From Bacteroidota bacterium (GTDB taxonomy: Bacteria > Bacteroidota > Bacteroidia > B-17B0 > Aurantibacillaceae), in NCBI GenBank assembly GCA_013298715.1, contig JAAFIQ010000019.1:1-64000 (forward strand): DNA of 64,000 nt, in the 5' to 3' direction. The translations under genes were made by a program, and so were the position numbers. Below, one piece after another: positions 25,587 through 34,727 of the stretch. Each line of letters begins with the position of its first letter. The first letter of the stretch is position 1. The notes beneath the pieces were generated by a model. It did not search any database and had not been told where the DNA came from. It saw only the letters and a program-made list of their open reading frames with translations.

Positions 25587-26768
25587 ATGAAAAAGTTATT
25601 CTTATTTCTGTTTATTACGCAACTCACATTTGCTCAACCGTGGGTTCAATTACCAGATTTTACTGGTACCGCAAGAGATGATGGTAGCACATTTACAATT
25701 AACAACAAAGCCTATTGTTTAACGGGTGTTACAAGTGGTGTAGGTTGCACCGCAGATGGTTTTGCTTTTGATTTTTCTACAAAGACCTGGGGTGCTATGG
25801 CAGGCGTACCAGCAGGACAAGAACGGCAGTACGCAACTGCATTAAGTTACAGCAATTTTGGGTAAATCATGTGTGGAATAAAATGCGATAACACTTTAAA
25901 AAAAGATGTTTGGCAATATAATAGCACAAACAATACGTGGTTGCAATTGCCCGACTTTCCTGGCGGAGTGCGCATGGGTGCACAATGCTTTGTTGTTGGA
26001 AATAAGGCTTACGTTGTATCTGGTAAAAACGCAGCCTGGGTTGTATACAATGATATTTGGGAATTTAATTGCGATACACAAACGTGGACACAGAAAAACA
26101 ATTTACCATTTCCTGGAAGCTTTCGTGGCGTTGGTTTTCAAATAAACAACACAGGCTACTTGGCTTTTGGTTATGCAAATGAATTAACGCTTACCTATAA
26201 TAAATTTTTGTACGCTTATAATCCAACAACTGATAGTTGGCAACAGGTGAGCTCTATTGTTTTACCTAGTTTAACGTATGTTGGTTGTAATGTAATAAAT
26301 GGCAAAGCGTTATTCTATTGCGGACAAGATAGCTTAGGAACAAACTTCCCGAATAGTGTTATTGTTTACAACCCAGTTAGTAACACAACATCCACCCTTG
26401 CTGGCATACCTAATAAGCCTACAAAAGGCGGCATGTGTTTTACTAACGGAAACGATTTTTTTATAACCACAGGAATACAACAAGGCATAGGTAGAACCAG
26501 AGAAACATGGCTGTTGGTAAATCCAGTTTCGATTGAGGAAAATGGAAAAAGTAATTTTAGTTTTGGTCCAAATCCATTTAAAGAAAAAATTATAATTAAA
26601 AGTTTTGGAACTATTAACGAACTAAAAATTTATAATGCAATTGGAGAATTAATAAGTGAACAAAAACATATAGCTAATTCGCAACTAGAAATTAATACCT
26701 CTAACTTTATAAATGGTATGTATTTTATTGTTTTGGATGGTGTAGTTTTTAAAGGTATAAAGTTATAA
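25587..26768 (+). pseudogene. exported kelch-repeat protein with T9SS type-A domain, interrupted by one in-frame TAA
   Basis: Codons 1-92 encode a signal peptide (MKKLFLFLFITQLTFAQ) and the first kelch blade. Codon 93 is TAA (25863-25865), and the same frame then runs on without a shift to 26766-26768. The break falls inside a kelch strand: NFG-stop-IMCGI, where G-Y-I-x-G is expected, so TAT/TAC to TAA is the simplest change. Downstream come further blades (LQLPDFPGG, VYNDIWEFNCDTQTW, FLYAYNPTTDSW) and a sorting domain (FGPNPFKEKI, LKIYNAIGELI, FINGMYFIVLDG). It is either a recent pseudogene, a base-call error or a case of readthrough; an internal restart at 25869 would lack the signal peptide. 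Confidence 0.85.
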
Positions 26769-27017
26769 TTGCAATTGTGGTTTGTTTATATACTCGAATG
26801 TACTGACGGGACATTGTATACAGGAATAACTACCAATGTTGAAAAACGATTGACTACACACAACCAAGGTAAAGGCGCCAAATACACACGTTCAAGATTA
26901 CCTGTGAAACTGAGATACTGTATTGAAGCACCCAATAAAAGCGCAGCAAGTAAAGAAGAGTACCGCATAAAACAACTTAGTAGGGATGAGAAATTGAAAT
27001 TGGTTAACTCAGTATGA
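26769..27017 (+). CDS. GIY-YIG domain protein (UPF0213/YhbQ type)
   Basis: An 82-residue single-domain GIY-YIG nuclease-like protein. VYILECTDGTLYTGIT (residues 6-21) carries the GIY and YIG equivalents, followed by NVEKRLTTHNQGKGAKYTRSR and the KEEYRIKQLSR helix with the expected glutamate. Start is TTG at 26769, directly after the kelch stop, or TTG at 26775; no ATG is available. Members of this small family have poorly known roles. Confidence 0.87.
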   Translation: MQLWFVYILECTDGTLYTGITTNVEKRLTTHNQGKGAKYTRSRLPVKLRYCIEAPNKSAASKEEYRIKQLSRDEKLKLVNSV

Positions 27018-27061
27018 AATCATTATATTTATCTTATTTGTAAATAAATTTAATTTCTTTT

Positions 27062-28651
27062 TTGAGCCAAGTTATAAAACATAATTACTTAAGTACCGAA
27101 AAGCTATGCGTGCTGTTGTTTTTATTAATTGGCAGCGCTTTTGTAATAAAAGTACATACAGCACCAATTGCCGATTTTGGCAATTATTACTACGGTAGTA
27201 AATTGTTTTTAAATAATTTATTTACCAAAGAAATGTATACATCAATACATTACTTTAATGCGGAAATACAAAAACTTGGCGAAAAAAATTATTTCGAAAA
27301 TTATATTCCAGTTCCTCCTATTAGCGCTTTAGTTTATGCGCCATGCTGTATGTTTAAGCCTTTGGTTGCTAAAACAATTTTTAATCTGCTAGGGCTGCTG
27401 CTATTCTGCTATAGCCTTTATCAATTTTTAATTTTCTCTCAATTGAAAAAATCTACGGTTTTATTGCTCCCAATTTTATTTATTTATCCCTTTTACAGCA
27501 CTATTTATCAAGGACAAGCTTATCTTTTAATAACAGCATTTTTATTGCTTGCGTTTTTACAAAGTGAGCGGCATAAGACGCACCTGCCGGCTTTACTTTT
27601 GGCGTTTTGTATAGCCTTAAAATTATTTCCAATTTTTATGGTGTTGTATTTTTTAGTGCGTAAAAAGTATAAACTTATTTTTTGTACACTTGGGTATTTG
27701 TCATTAATGCTTTTAGCAACAACGGTTTTTATCAGTCCAGAGATTGTTACTTACTACTTTATTAATATTGTTCCACGCCTTTCTAATAATGATATTGTAG
27801 GAAGCTATAGCGCTATTAACCAAAGTATCTATAGTTTATTATTGCATTTGTTTACAGAAAATAAAATTGAAAATATTGTTCCGTTAGTTAATTTTCCTTT
27901 GTTGGTTCCAGTTCTAGAATCTTGTGTAATAGCTTATGTGTTCAATTATATTTACACACAAAGAAATTCAAATACCATTTTTCTTTTTGGTTTAGTACTC
28001 CTTTCTTCTACAATTGTAAACAGATACAACCCGAGTTATTCTTTAATTCTAATCCTGCCTTTTTTAAGTTATTTTTTAAATCAACTTAAGTTTAACTTTA
28101 TTCATGTTTTACTTGTGTTATTATTTTTAACGGGACTTAATTTGCCTATTGGCGCACTTATTAACTTTTCCTTAGTACTTAAATTTTCGAGAATACTAAT
28201 GTTTTTTGTAATTTTTTTGTTGATACTTAAGGAGTATAAAGCACCCTTAAAATTAAAGCCAGTTGTAATTATTTTTTTAGTTGTATGCTGCATAAAGTAC
28301 TTTACTTTTTCTGTAGAACCAACGAATTATTTTCAGATTCAAAACTCAAAAGGGATACTTTATGATATAGATTTAAAAAACGACAGCCTTATCTTAAAAA
28401 ATACCTTCGGAGAAAAAAACATTACTGAACAGTATAAACTTAATGGCAAAGCCAATTTTGATAATCGTTTATCATGTATTGATAATGAGCTGAGGTTTAA
28501 TGATAACATAATTTGTGTGTTGAAGGACAACAAGTGTAAACCATTTATTTATAACGATAGTTTGGTTGTATTTATGAGCGACTTAAACCAAGGCGTGCGT
28601 TTTTATAGATTAAGGGTGATAAATTTGAAAGCAATCGGTGTAGAGAAATGA
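27062..28651 (+). CDS. membrane glycosyltransferase-like protein (GT87/DUF2029 type)
   Basis: A 529-residue protein with about ten hydrophobic segments to residue 420, then a soluble tail. ADFGNYYYGSKLFL, YIPVPPISALVYAP, YQGQAYLLITAFLLL and ALKLFPIFMVLYFLVRKKYK match the GT87 pattern, polyprenyl-phosphomannose-dependent alpha-mannosyltransferases; the acceptor is unknown. Start is TTG at 27062 (LSQVIKHN), since an in-frame TAA lies upstream and no ATG is near. It ends at a shared terminator with the convergent gene. Confidence 0.75.
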   Translation: MSQVIKHNYLSTEKLCVLLFLLIGSAFVIKVHTAPIADFGNYYYGSKLFLNNLFTKEMYTSIHYFNAEIQKLGEKNYFENYIPVPPISALVYAPCCMFKPLVAKTIFNLLGLLLFCYSLYQFLIFSQLKKSTVLLLPILFIYPFYSTIYQGQAYLLITAFLLLAFLQSERHKTHLPALLLAFCIALKLFPIFMVLYFLVRKKYKLIFCTLGYLSLMLLATTVFISPEIVTYYFINIVPRLSNNDIVGSYSAINQSIYSLLLHLFTENKIENIVPLVNFPLLVPVLESCVIAYVFNYIYTQRNSNTIFLFGLVLLSSTIVNRYNPSYSLILILPFLSYFLNQLKFNFIHVLLVLLFLTGLNLPIGALINFSLVLKFSRILMFFVIFLLILKEYKAPLKLKPVVIIFLVVCCIKYFTFSVEPTNYFQIQNSKGILYDIDLKNDSLILKNTFGEKNITEQYKLNGKANFDNRLSCIDNELRFNDNIICVLKDNKCKPFIYNDSLVVFMSDLNQGVRFYRLRVINLKAIGVEK

Positions 28652-28665
28652 TCGAACCGTTAGAA

Positions 28666-28699
28666 CAAAAAAAGCGATTAATTTTTTAATCGCTTTTTT
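28666..28699. terminator. bidirectional terminator between convergent genes
   Basis: AAAAAAGCGATTAA / TTAATCGCTTTTTT, a perfect stem with A and T tracts on either side, between the stops at 28651 (+) and 28702 (-). It serves the GT87-type gene and the solute-binding lipoprotein gene. Confidence 0.9.
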
Positions 28700-28701
28700 A
28701 G

Positions 28702-30417
28702 TTATTTCTTTTCTTGTAATGAAACTTGGCTCAAATCAAAGTAACGCAAAGGATTTGAATAAAAGTTTTTCATTCGGGTTGTAATCAATCTACAATTACT
28801 TTCGTACCATAGGGGCATAATAGCGGCATCGTCCATTAAAATTTGTTCTGCTTTTAAAAAGTAAAATGCTGAACTGTCTTTGCTCACAGCATCTCTTCCT
28901 TTTTTATACATTTTGTTGTAATTTGGATTTACATATTTTATCGTATTAGGAAATGCAAGTAAGGAAGTATCTGCTTTGTTTACAGACTCGCCAAAGTATA
29001 CCATCAAAAACGATTCTGGGCTTGGGTAATCTGCAATCCAACCTTCTCGGTACATATCGCCTTTGCCTTTAATTGCCAATAATGTTTTTTCGTGATTTTG
29101 AATACTCTCAAAAGTTACGTTAACATTTAAATTGTTTTTTAATTGTTTTTGAATCTCGGCTGCTACCGATGCGTTTCTACTAATTGCATTATTAATTAGT
29201 AATTGTACCTCAGGAAATCCTTTTCCATCAGGGTATCCAGCTTCTGCTAATAATTTTTTGGCTTTCTCAACGTTTAGCGAGTAACCTTTTACAGAATTAA
29301 TATCATAAAAACTAAAGGTAGGTGGCACCAAACCGTGTGTTGCAGGCCCAAATGCTTGGCCGTATAAAACATTATCAATAATTCTGTTTCTATCTACTGC
29401 ATAATTAAATGCTTGGCGCACTTTAACGTTATTAAATGGGACTTTATTTATATTAAAAGAATAATATGCCGTAATCATTTCTGGGCGCTGATCTAAAATA
29501 AAGCGTGGCGGATTTCCTTTAAATTCTTTAATATTTTCTTCTACAATATCTTTAAGTTGCGAACTAGGCACAGCGCCAATAAAATCGTACTTACCCTCTT
29601 TAAATTTAATTAAAGCTGTTTCTGTATTTGGCATAATATCTATAACCACAGAATCTACCAAAGGCAAAGCATTTCCCGAATTATCTTTGCGATAATAGTT
29701 TACATTTTTATAAAGTGCGTAGTGAGTATCTGTACTCCCTTTTTCATCCAAAACAAATGGACCAGCACCAACTACACAGCTATCTTTTCTAATCTCATAA
29801 GCTTTTTTGCTTAATATTGCTGCAAACGGGTTGGAAAGAATTTCTAAAAAAATAGTTGGTGAGTTTAACAATTCTATTTTAAAGGTATAGTCATCAATCA
29901 CCTTAAATCCATTTAAGCTCTTCGTTTTACCATCGTAAAAATCTTGAGCGCCTACCACTCTATCTTTACAAACTGTGGGAAAGTGAACATTTTTATCTCT
30001 ACTTGTGCAAAGCAACTCAAAAGTAAATTGCACATCGCTGGCTTTAATCTCTGTAGCTGTTCCTTTAATTGTATTAGATTCTTGAAACTTTATACCTTTT
30101 CGTAAATGAAATGTGATAGATTTTCCATCTGGCGCAATTTCCCACTTCTCGGCCAAACCTGGCATTACTGATAGATCTTTTGAATTAATTTTTGTAAGCC
30201 CTTCATGAATTTGAGATGCAATTAACCCTTCAACCACATTGGTTAATTGATGTGGAAAAATACTACTTGGTTTTGTAACTTCGGCAATACGTATAACCTT
30301 GTTACCTCCAAGAAAACTATTTTCACCTTCTGCCGAGTTATTGGTCCCATTTTCTTTACAACTTACCGCAGCTAACAAAAGCAGAGGTAAGAATTTTATT
30401 ACAAAATTTGTTTTCAT
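28702..30417 (-). CDS. ABC transporter solute-binding lipoprotein, family 5
   Basis: A 571-residue lipoprotein (start MKTNFVIKF at 30417; a frame-consistent ATG lies four codons upstream). The lipobox is LLLAAVSC. Family 5 features: VVEGLIASQIHEGLTKINSK, LAEKWEIAPDGKSITFHLRKGIKF, VKVRQAFNYAVDRNRI, ADYPSPESFL. These proteins bind oligopeptides or related solutes outside the inner membrane. No permease or ATPase gene lies next to it, so it is a solitary binding protein whose transporter must be elsewhere. Confidence 0.9.
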   Translation of the reverse strand: MKTNFVIKFLPLLLLAAVSCKENGTNNSAEGENSFLGGNKVIRIAEVTKPSSIFPHQLTNVVEGLIASQIHEGLTKINSKDLSVMPGLAEKWEIAPDGKSITFHLRKGIKFQESNTIKGTATEIKASDVQFTFELLCTSRDKNVHFPTVCKDRVVGAQDFYDGKTKSLNGFKVIDDYTFKIELLNSPTIFLEILSNPFAAILSKKAYEIRKDSCVVGAGPFVLDEKGSTDTHYALYKNVNYYRKDNSGNALPLVDSVVIDIMPNTETALIKFKEGKYDFIGAVPSSQLKDIVEENIKEFKGNPPRFILDQRPEMITAYYSFNINKVPFNNVKVRQAFNYAVDRNRIIDNVLYGQAFGPATHGLVPPTFSFYDINSVKGYSLNVEKAKKLLAEAGYPDGKGFPEVQLLINNAISRNASVAAEIQKQLKNNLNVNVTFESIQNHEKTLLAIKGKGDMYREGWIADYPSPESFLMVYFGESVNKADTSLLAFPNTIKYVNPNYNKMYKKGRDAVSKDSSAFYFLKAEQILMDDAAIMPLWYESNCRLITTRMKNFYSNPLRYFDLSQVSLQEKK

Positions 30418-30688
30418 ATACAATTTCAATTTTTAAATACCACTGTGCAAAGGCACATAACTATAACTTTACCTAAAATAAAGAATATAAGTGTATAAAG
30501 GTTTAAACATAGTAAATTTTAACAAAACCACAAAGTAAACTTTACACAAATTCAAACTAATCTGCAAAATTTTATTTTTTAAAAAAACCGAAAAATTTAT
30601 TGTTTGTTTTTATAAAATTGCCTATTTTTAGTGCTTTATTTAATGAATTATAAATTGACAAACTGTGTTTGCTCAAAAAAAGAAATAT

Positions 30689-31525
30689 ATGAAAATTAAT
30701 TTTATGAATAAAATTTATGTTGTTGCGTTGCTTTGTAGCTTATTTGTAAGCCAAAATTCTTTTGCGCAAGGCTTAATAATTTTAGAAGGAAATTACCAAG
30801 GAAAAAACATTTACGTACAAAATCCTTATGGTAATAGCGCTGGTGTTGGTTTTTGTGTTACTGAGGTAAAAGTAAATGGGAACATTACTACTGATGAGGT
30901 AAACTCTAGTGCTTTCGAAATTGACATGAAGCCATGGAAATTAAACATTGGCGATAAGGTGGAAATTAAAGTGTTTCATAAAGAAGGGTGTAAGCCAAAA
31001 ATATTAAATCCTGAGGTATTAAAACCAAAAAGTACGTTTGAAGTTGTTAGTATGAGTGCAGATAAAGACGGAACAATTAAATGGACAACAAAATCGGAAA
31101 CAGGAAAATTAAGTTTTGCAATTGAACAATTTAAATGGAACAAATGGGTAAAAGTTGGTGAGGTAGATGGCGTTGGAACTCCAACAAGTAATGACTACAC
31201 TTTTAAAATTTCACCAAATAGCGGAAAAAACCAAGTTCGTGTGCGTCAAACAGATTATAGTGGCCAACCACGTTTAAGTAAGGCAGTTGAGTTAACTAGC
31301 GATTTACCAGAAGTTGATTTTGCACCTTTAAAAGCAAGTAAAGATGTAAACTTCTTTGAAAAAGGAAAGAACGATAAAGCAGTAGAAACTATGTATGAAA
31401 TTTATGACCAATACGGCAACATTGTAAAAAAAGGATTTGGCAGCAAGGTTGATGTGAGTAATTTACAAAAGGGGGGTTACTTTTTAAACTTTGATAACAA
31501 AATGGGCGAATTTGTAAAAAAATAA
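30689..31525 (+). CDS. exported protein of unknown function
   Basis: A 278-residue protein if it starts at MKINFMNKIYVV (30689); MNKIYVVALLCSLFVSQNSFAQ (30704) is the signal peptide itself. The mature part starts GLIILEGNYQGKNIYVQNPYG, holds VGFCVTEVKVNG and a fibronectin-like middle (SMSADKDGTIKWTTKSETGKL), and ends with a T9SS-like strand pattern (YEIYDQYGNIVKKG, LQKGGYFLNFDN). This last part lacks the usual YPNP opening, so export by T9SS is uncertain. It is a conserved-looking but unnamed Bacteroidota type. Confidence 0.7.
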   Translation: MKINFMNKIYVVALLCSLFVSQNSFAQGLIILEGNYQGKNIYVQNPYGNSAGVGFCVTEVKVNGNITTDEVNSSAFEIDMKPWKLNIGDKVEIKVFHKEGCKPKILNPEVLKPKSTFEVVSMSADKDGTIKWTTKSETGKLSFAIEQFKWNKWVKVGEVDGVGTPTSNDYTFKISPNSGKNQVRVRQTDYSGQPRLSKAVELTSDLPEVDFAPLKASKDVNFFEKGKNDKAVETMYEIYDQYGNIVKKGFGSKVDVSNLQKGGYFLNFDNKMGEFVKK

Positions 31526-31546
31526 ACTCCTGTTCAGTTAAAATTT

Positions 31547-31580
31547 AAAACCTCTTTGATAAAACAAGGAGGTTTTTTTT
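31547..31580 (+). terminator. terminator after the exported protein gene
   Basis: AAAACCTCTTTG / CAAGGAGGTTTT with loop ATAAAA (one G-T pair), followed by a run of T, 21 bases after the stop at 31525. Confidence 0.85.
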
Positions 31581-31624
31581 GTTTTAGGGAAGTTTGTTCT
31601 TTAATGGTTATTTCCAATAGCATG

Positions 31625-31820
31625 ATTTAACCCTAAACAGACGGTTCAAAAAGAGAACTATCTGAGATTAAGTACCTGTAAGGATTTTCCAATGAAATAC
31701 TTGTAAGAAATCCTAACAGTTACTAAATCGGGATAATCCTTAATTAGACAGATAGTTCGTTGATAACTCGACTCCTATTGTCTAATTGCGGTTTAAGGAA
31801 TCCTAAGTACTCCTAAATCG
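31625..31820 (+). repeat. intergenic repeat, copy B, with palindromic insert
   Basis: 31625-31730 aligns with copy A at 25102-25205. After CTAAATCG (31723-31730) comes an 82-base segment with inverted ends: GGAT..CCTTAA against TTAAGG.ATCC, and AATTAGACA (31742-31750) against TGTCTAATT (31779-31787). CTAAATCG is then repeated at 31813-31820. Thus both copies carry an inverted-repeat insert bounded by CTAAAT direct repeats at the same place, but the inserts differ. Confidence 0.55.
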
Positions 31821-31968
31821 AAGCCTGTTATGATTTTAGGTCAGGAATAATTCGTGTTTAGTTGTTAAAATTGTCGATTGACTATGTAGTTTAAATATTG
31901 ATTTAGTTTTCTAAACATAACGTTGTGTGGATTGACGTTATATATTAGGCAAACTTTAGAAAATAAAC

Positions 31969-34083
31969 TTATTTTTTTGTTGCATTAAAATTATTTATTC
32001 CTTCATCAAGCCATTTAACATACCCTTCTATGCTTGGGTCGTAGCCTCTTATTGAGTTTAAAGGTTTTTCGTTATGATCTAATAAAACATACAAAGGTTG
32101 GGTGCTTTGTTGATACTTTGTTTCTTCCATGTATTTGAACTTATCGCCAATATCTCTTATTTCTCGTTCTTTACCGTACCAAAATACTTTCATGTAATCT
32201 TTTGGATCTAGTTCTCTTTTATCATCAACGTATAATGATACCAAAACCACATCATTATTAAGTCGTTTTAATACCTCTCCATCTGGCCAAACATTGTCTT
32301 CTGTTTTTCTACAGTTTGCACAAGCGTGTCCCGTAAAGTCAACCATCAAAGGTTTTCCAACTTTCTTTGCGTATGCTAATGCATGTTCGTAATCATTTTT
32401 AAAATGAACAATGCCGTTTTTATTAGTTTCAATGTACTTTCCAAATTCTGCATCTTTATTTTCTTGATGTGCATTATTTGTTGCTGATTGACCAAAACCA
32501 TGTGGAGACTCTGAATATTCAAGTGGAGGTAAAATACCACTAAAGAGTTTTAATGGGGCTCCCCATAATCCTGGTATAAGGTAGAACGTTATAAAAAAAG
32601 CAGCAATAGCAACAAAAATTCTCGTTACTGAAAGACTTTTCACATCACTATCATGAGCCGTTTTAAATAACCCAATTAAGTAAAGGCCTAATAATCCAAA
32701 AATAACAATCCATAAACTAATAAAAACTTCTCTGGTTAAGATAAATGCTTGAACTACTAAGTCTGCATTAGATGCAAATTTAAGTGCTAAAGCAAGTTCT
32801 AAGAACCCCAAAGTTACCTTTACTGAATTTAACCACCCTCCAGATTTAGGCAATGATTGTAGCCATCCTGGAAAAGCTGCGAACAAACCAAACGGAAGCG
32901 CCAACGCAAGGGCAAAACCAAACATCCCCCAAAATGGTCCAACAATGTTTCCAGTTGCTGCCGCTTCAACTAACAAAGTTCCAATAATAGGTCCAGTGCA
33001 AGAAAAAGAAACTAGGGCAAGCGTAAAAGCCATGAAAAAAATTCCAGCTAATCCTCCCTTATCACTTTTAGAGTCCATTTTATTTATTAAAGAACTTGGC
33101 AAAACAATTTCAAATGCGCCTAAAAATGAAGCTGCAAAAACAAGCAGCAAAACAAAAAATGCTAAATTAAACCAAATGTTTGTTGATAATGTGTGCAAAG
33201 CGCCAGCACCAAATATTAATGTTACGCCTAAGCCTAAAACAACGTATAAACCAATTATAAACAACGCATAAATAATTGCATTTCTTAGGCCTTGCTGTTT
33301 TGATTTACTTTGTTTAGTAAAAAACGCCACGTTCATTGGAATCATTGGAAAAACACACGGAGTAAGCAAGGCTGCAAATCCACCAATAAATCCTGCTAAA
33401 AAAATTGCCCACCAAGACATAGAACTTGATGCTGATGCCTCTTTTGTTGGCCCTTGCTCAAGAACCGCATTAGTTGAAGGTGATGCAGTTATTGGGTTTG
33501 ATCCTTTATCAGAATAAATTTTTGCTATTGCTGCACTATCGCAATTACAATCTCCACTTGTTGAAGTAACTGAATTAATTGTAGCAGATTCTGTATTTGT
33601 ATTAACAGCGCTTGCAGAAACACAGCTAGCATCTCCCACCACATCAAAACTAAATTTATCTGCTGGTGGGAAAATACATTTTTCTTCTGTACATGCCTGA
33701 AACTCGTACTTACCTGCTACTGTGATTTTTCCGGCACTTAATAATTTTATGCGTTGGGTAAACGTAGCAGTTTTTGAATGATAGGCTACATCCACTTCAA
33801 ATACTTTATCAAATTCTTTTATTGGGGTAGATTCTTTTACATTGCCCACCAATTCATAAGCCGCACTTTTTGTAAACTTAAACGATGTAGCGTTAGGCCC
33901 ACCTTCTCCTTTAAATTTTACAACTGAATAAACGTGCCAAGGGCTTTGAATAGTAGCCTTAAAAATTAAATCGTATTCGCAGGCATTAATTTTTTTTGTA
34001 CTCATTTCAAACGAAACAGGATTTTCTTGCGCAAGAATTAATCCTGCAAAAAAAACAAAAAGTAAGCTAAAAAAATTCTTCAT
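31969..34083 (-). CDS. dsbD: DsbD-type thiol:disulfide interchange protein
   Basis: A 704-residue inner-membrane reductant carrier. After the signal peptide (MKNFFSLLFVFFAGLILAQ) comes a DsbD-N domain with ACTEEKCIFPP (about 130-140); then about eight membrane helices (220-510) with LTPCVFPMIPMNV and SCTGPIIGTL, whose cysteines relay electrons; then a thioredoxin domain with GHACANCRKTEDNVW near residue 585. It moves electrons from cytosolic thioredoxin to periplasmic proteins, for example cytochrome c assembly factors. The paralogous DsbD-N gene at 34127 lies directly upstream in the same direction. Confidence 0.9.
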   Translation of the reverse strand: MKNFFSLLFVFFAGLILAQENPVSFEMSTKKINACEYDLIFKATIQSPWHVYSVVKFKGEGGPNATSFKFTKSAAYELVGNVKESTPIKEFDKVFEVDVAYHSKTATFTQRIKLLSAGKITVAGKYEFQACTEEKCIFPPADKFSFDVVGDASCVSASAVNTNTESATINSVTSTSGDCNCDSAAIAKIYSDKGSNPITASPSTNAVLEQGPTKEASASSSMSWWAIFLAGFIGGFAALLTPCVFPMIPMNVAFFTKQSKSKQQGLRNAIIYALFIIGLYVVLGLGVTLIFGAGALHTLSTNIWFNLAFFVLLLVFAASFLGAFEIVLPSSLINKMDSKSDKGGLAGIFFMAFTLALVSFSCTGPIIGTLLVEAAATGNIVGPFWGMFGFALALALPFGLFAAFPGWLQSLPKSGGWLNSVKVTLGFLELALALKFASNADLVVQAFILTREVFISLWIVIFGLLGLYLIGLFKTAHDSDVKSLSVTRIFVAIAAFFITFYLIPGLWGAPLKLFSGILPPLEYSESPHGFGQSATNNAHQENKDAEFGKYIETNKNGIVHFKNDYEHALAYAKKVGKPLMVDFTGHACANCRKTEDNVWPDGEVLKRLNNDVVLVSLYVDDKRELDPKDYMKVFWYGKEREIRDIGDKFKYMEETKYQQSTQPLYVLLDHNEKPLNSIRGYDPSIEGYVKWLDEGINNFNATKK

Positions 34084-34126
34084 AATGTTTAATTAAACCG
34101 ATTTAATGGGCTGTAAATATAAAAAT

Positions 34127-34573
34127 TTATTGTGTTTTTACCACTAAATCTACTGTTTTTGGTGGCAAACACATTTGATCGTTGCAACACATGTACTCCA
34201 CTTTAAAGCTAATATTAAAAGGTGCTTTCGCAATTAATTTTACCTTTTGTTTAAATTCTGCCTTATCGTGAAATACAAATATTTTGGCATCAAAGGCTTT
34301 TACAAATTCTTCGTGTGCATTACTTTCTTCGGTTTTTCCAACCAGCGAATAATTTTTTGCAGGGAGAAAAGTAATCGTTGTTGGGATAGGGCCTGCATCC
34401 GTTGGACGTTGCGAATAAGTATGCCAGTTCTTTTGAATAGTTGCAGTAACTATAATTTCACCTTCAGTTGCCGAAATACTTTTGTAAGAAGCCGCCCAAG
34501 TTACAGGGTTTTGTTGTGCTGTTGCAAGTATAGTTGAAAGCATTACAAAACAGGATAAAAATAATTTTTTCAT
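34127..34573 (-). CDS. stand-alone DsbD N-terminal-domain protein
   Basis: A 148-residue exported protein (MKKLFLSCFVMLSTILATAQ; an ATG two codons upstream at 34579 is less likely). It matches the N-terminal domain of the neighbouring DsbD: PVTWAASYKSISATEGEIIVTATIQKNWHTYS, LVGKTEESNAHEEFVKAFD and the redox-type cysteines in YMCCNDQMCLPP. It probably accepts electrons from, or supports, DsbD in the periplasm. There are 43 bases between the two genes, so an operon is likely. Confidence 0.85.
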   Translation of the reverse strand: MKKLFLSCFVMLSTILATAQQNPVTWAASYKSISATEGEIIVTATIQKNWHTYSQRPTDAGPIPTTITFLPAKNYSLVGKTEESNAHEEFVKAFDAKIFVFHDKAEFKQKVKLIAKAPFNISFKVEYMCCNDQMCLPPKTVDLVVKTQ

Positions 34574-34696
34574 AAACACGATGTATTTTTAGATTATATT
34601 TTAAACCTTTAAGTTCCTATAATTATTCAACATACACAATATGGCTAAACACTATTTAACAATTGCTTTTTCCTATAATTGTTTAATAAAAAAAAG

Positions 34697-34704
34697 TATA
34701 TTTG
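34697..34704 (+). promoter_or_regulatory. -7 promoter element for the DUF5606 gene (TATATTTG)
   Basis: TATATTTG matches TAnnTTTG exactly and lies 23 bases before the ATG at 34728. TTG triplets lie upstream but not at the standard spacing. Confidence 0.55.
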
Positions 34705-34727
34705 TTTTTTACAATTAGCAAAAAATT

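Larger units (their letters stand above)
31526..31968. other. intergenic region with terminator and repeat copy B, no gene seen
   Basis: This 443-base gap between convergent genes (+ to 31525, - from 34083 to 31969) contains a terminator (31547-31576) and the second copy of the intergenic repeat (about 31625-31730) with its own palindromic insert (31731-31812). The rest, including 31821-31968, shows no ORF with coding character and no RNA gene. Confidence 0.65.

Noticed and set aside
25457-25681. 74-codon + strand frame before the kelch gene
   Set aside because: It starts inside an inverted repeat, overlaps the kelch signal peptide in another frame, and has no family pattern or RBS.
31625-31820. 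Integron attC-like site, suggested by TAACAGTTA
   Set aside because: No paired core sites, no integrase and no cassette-like gene array are present.
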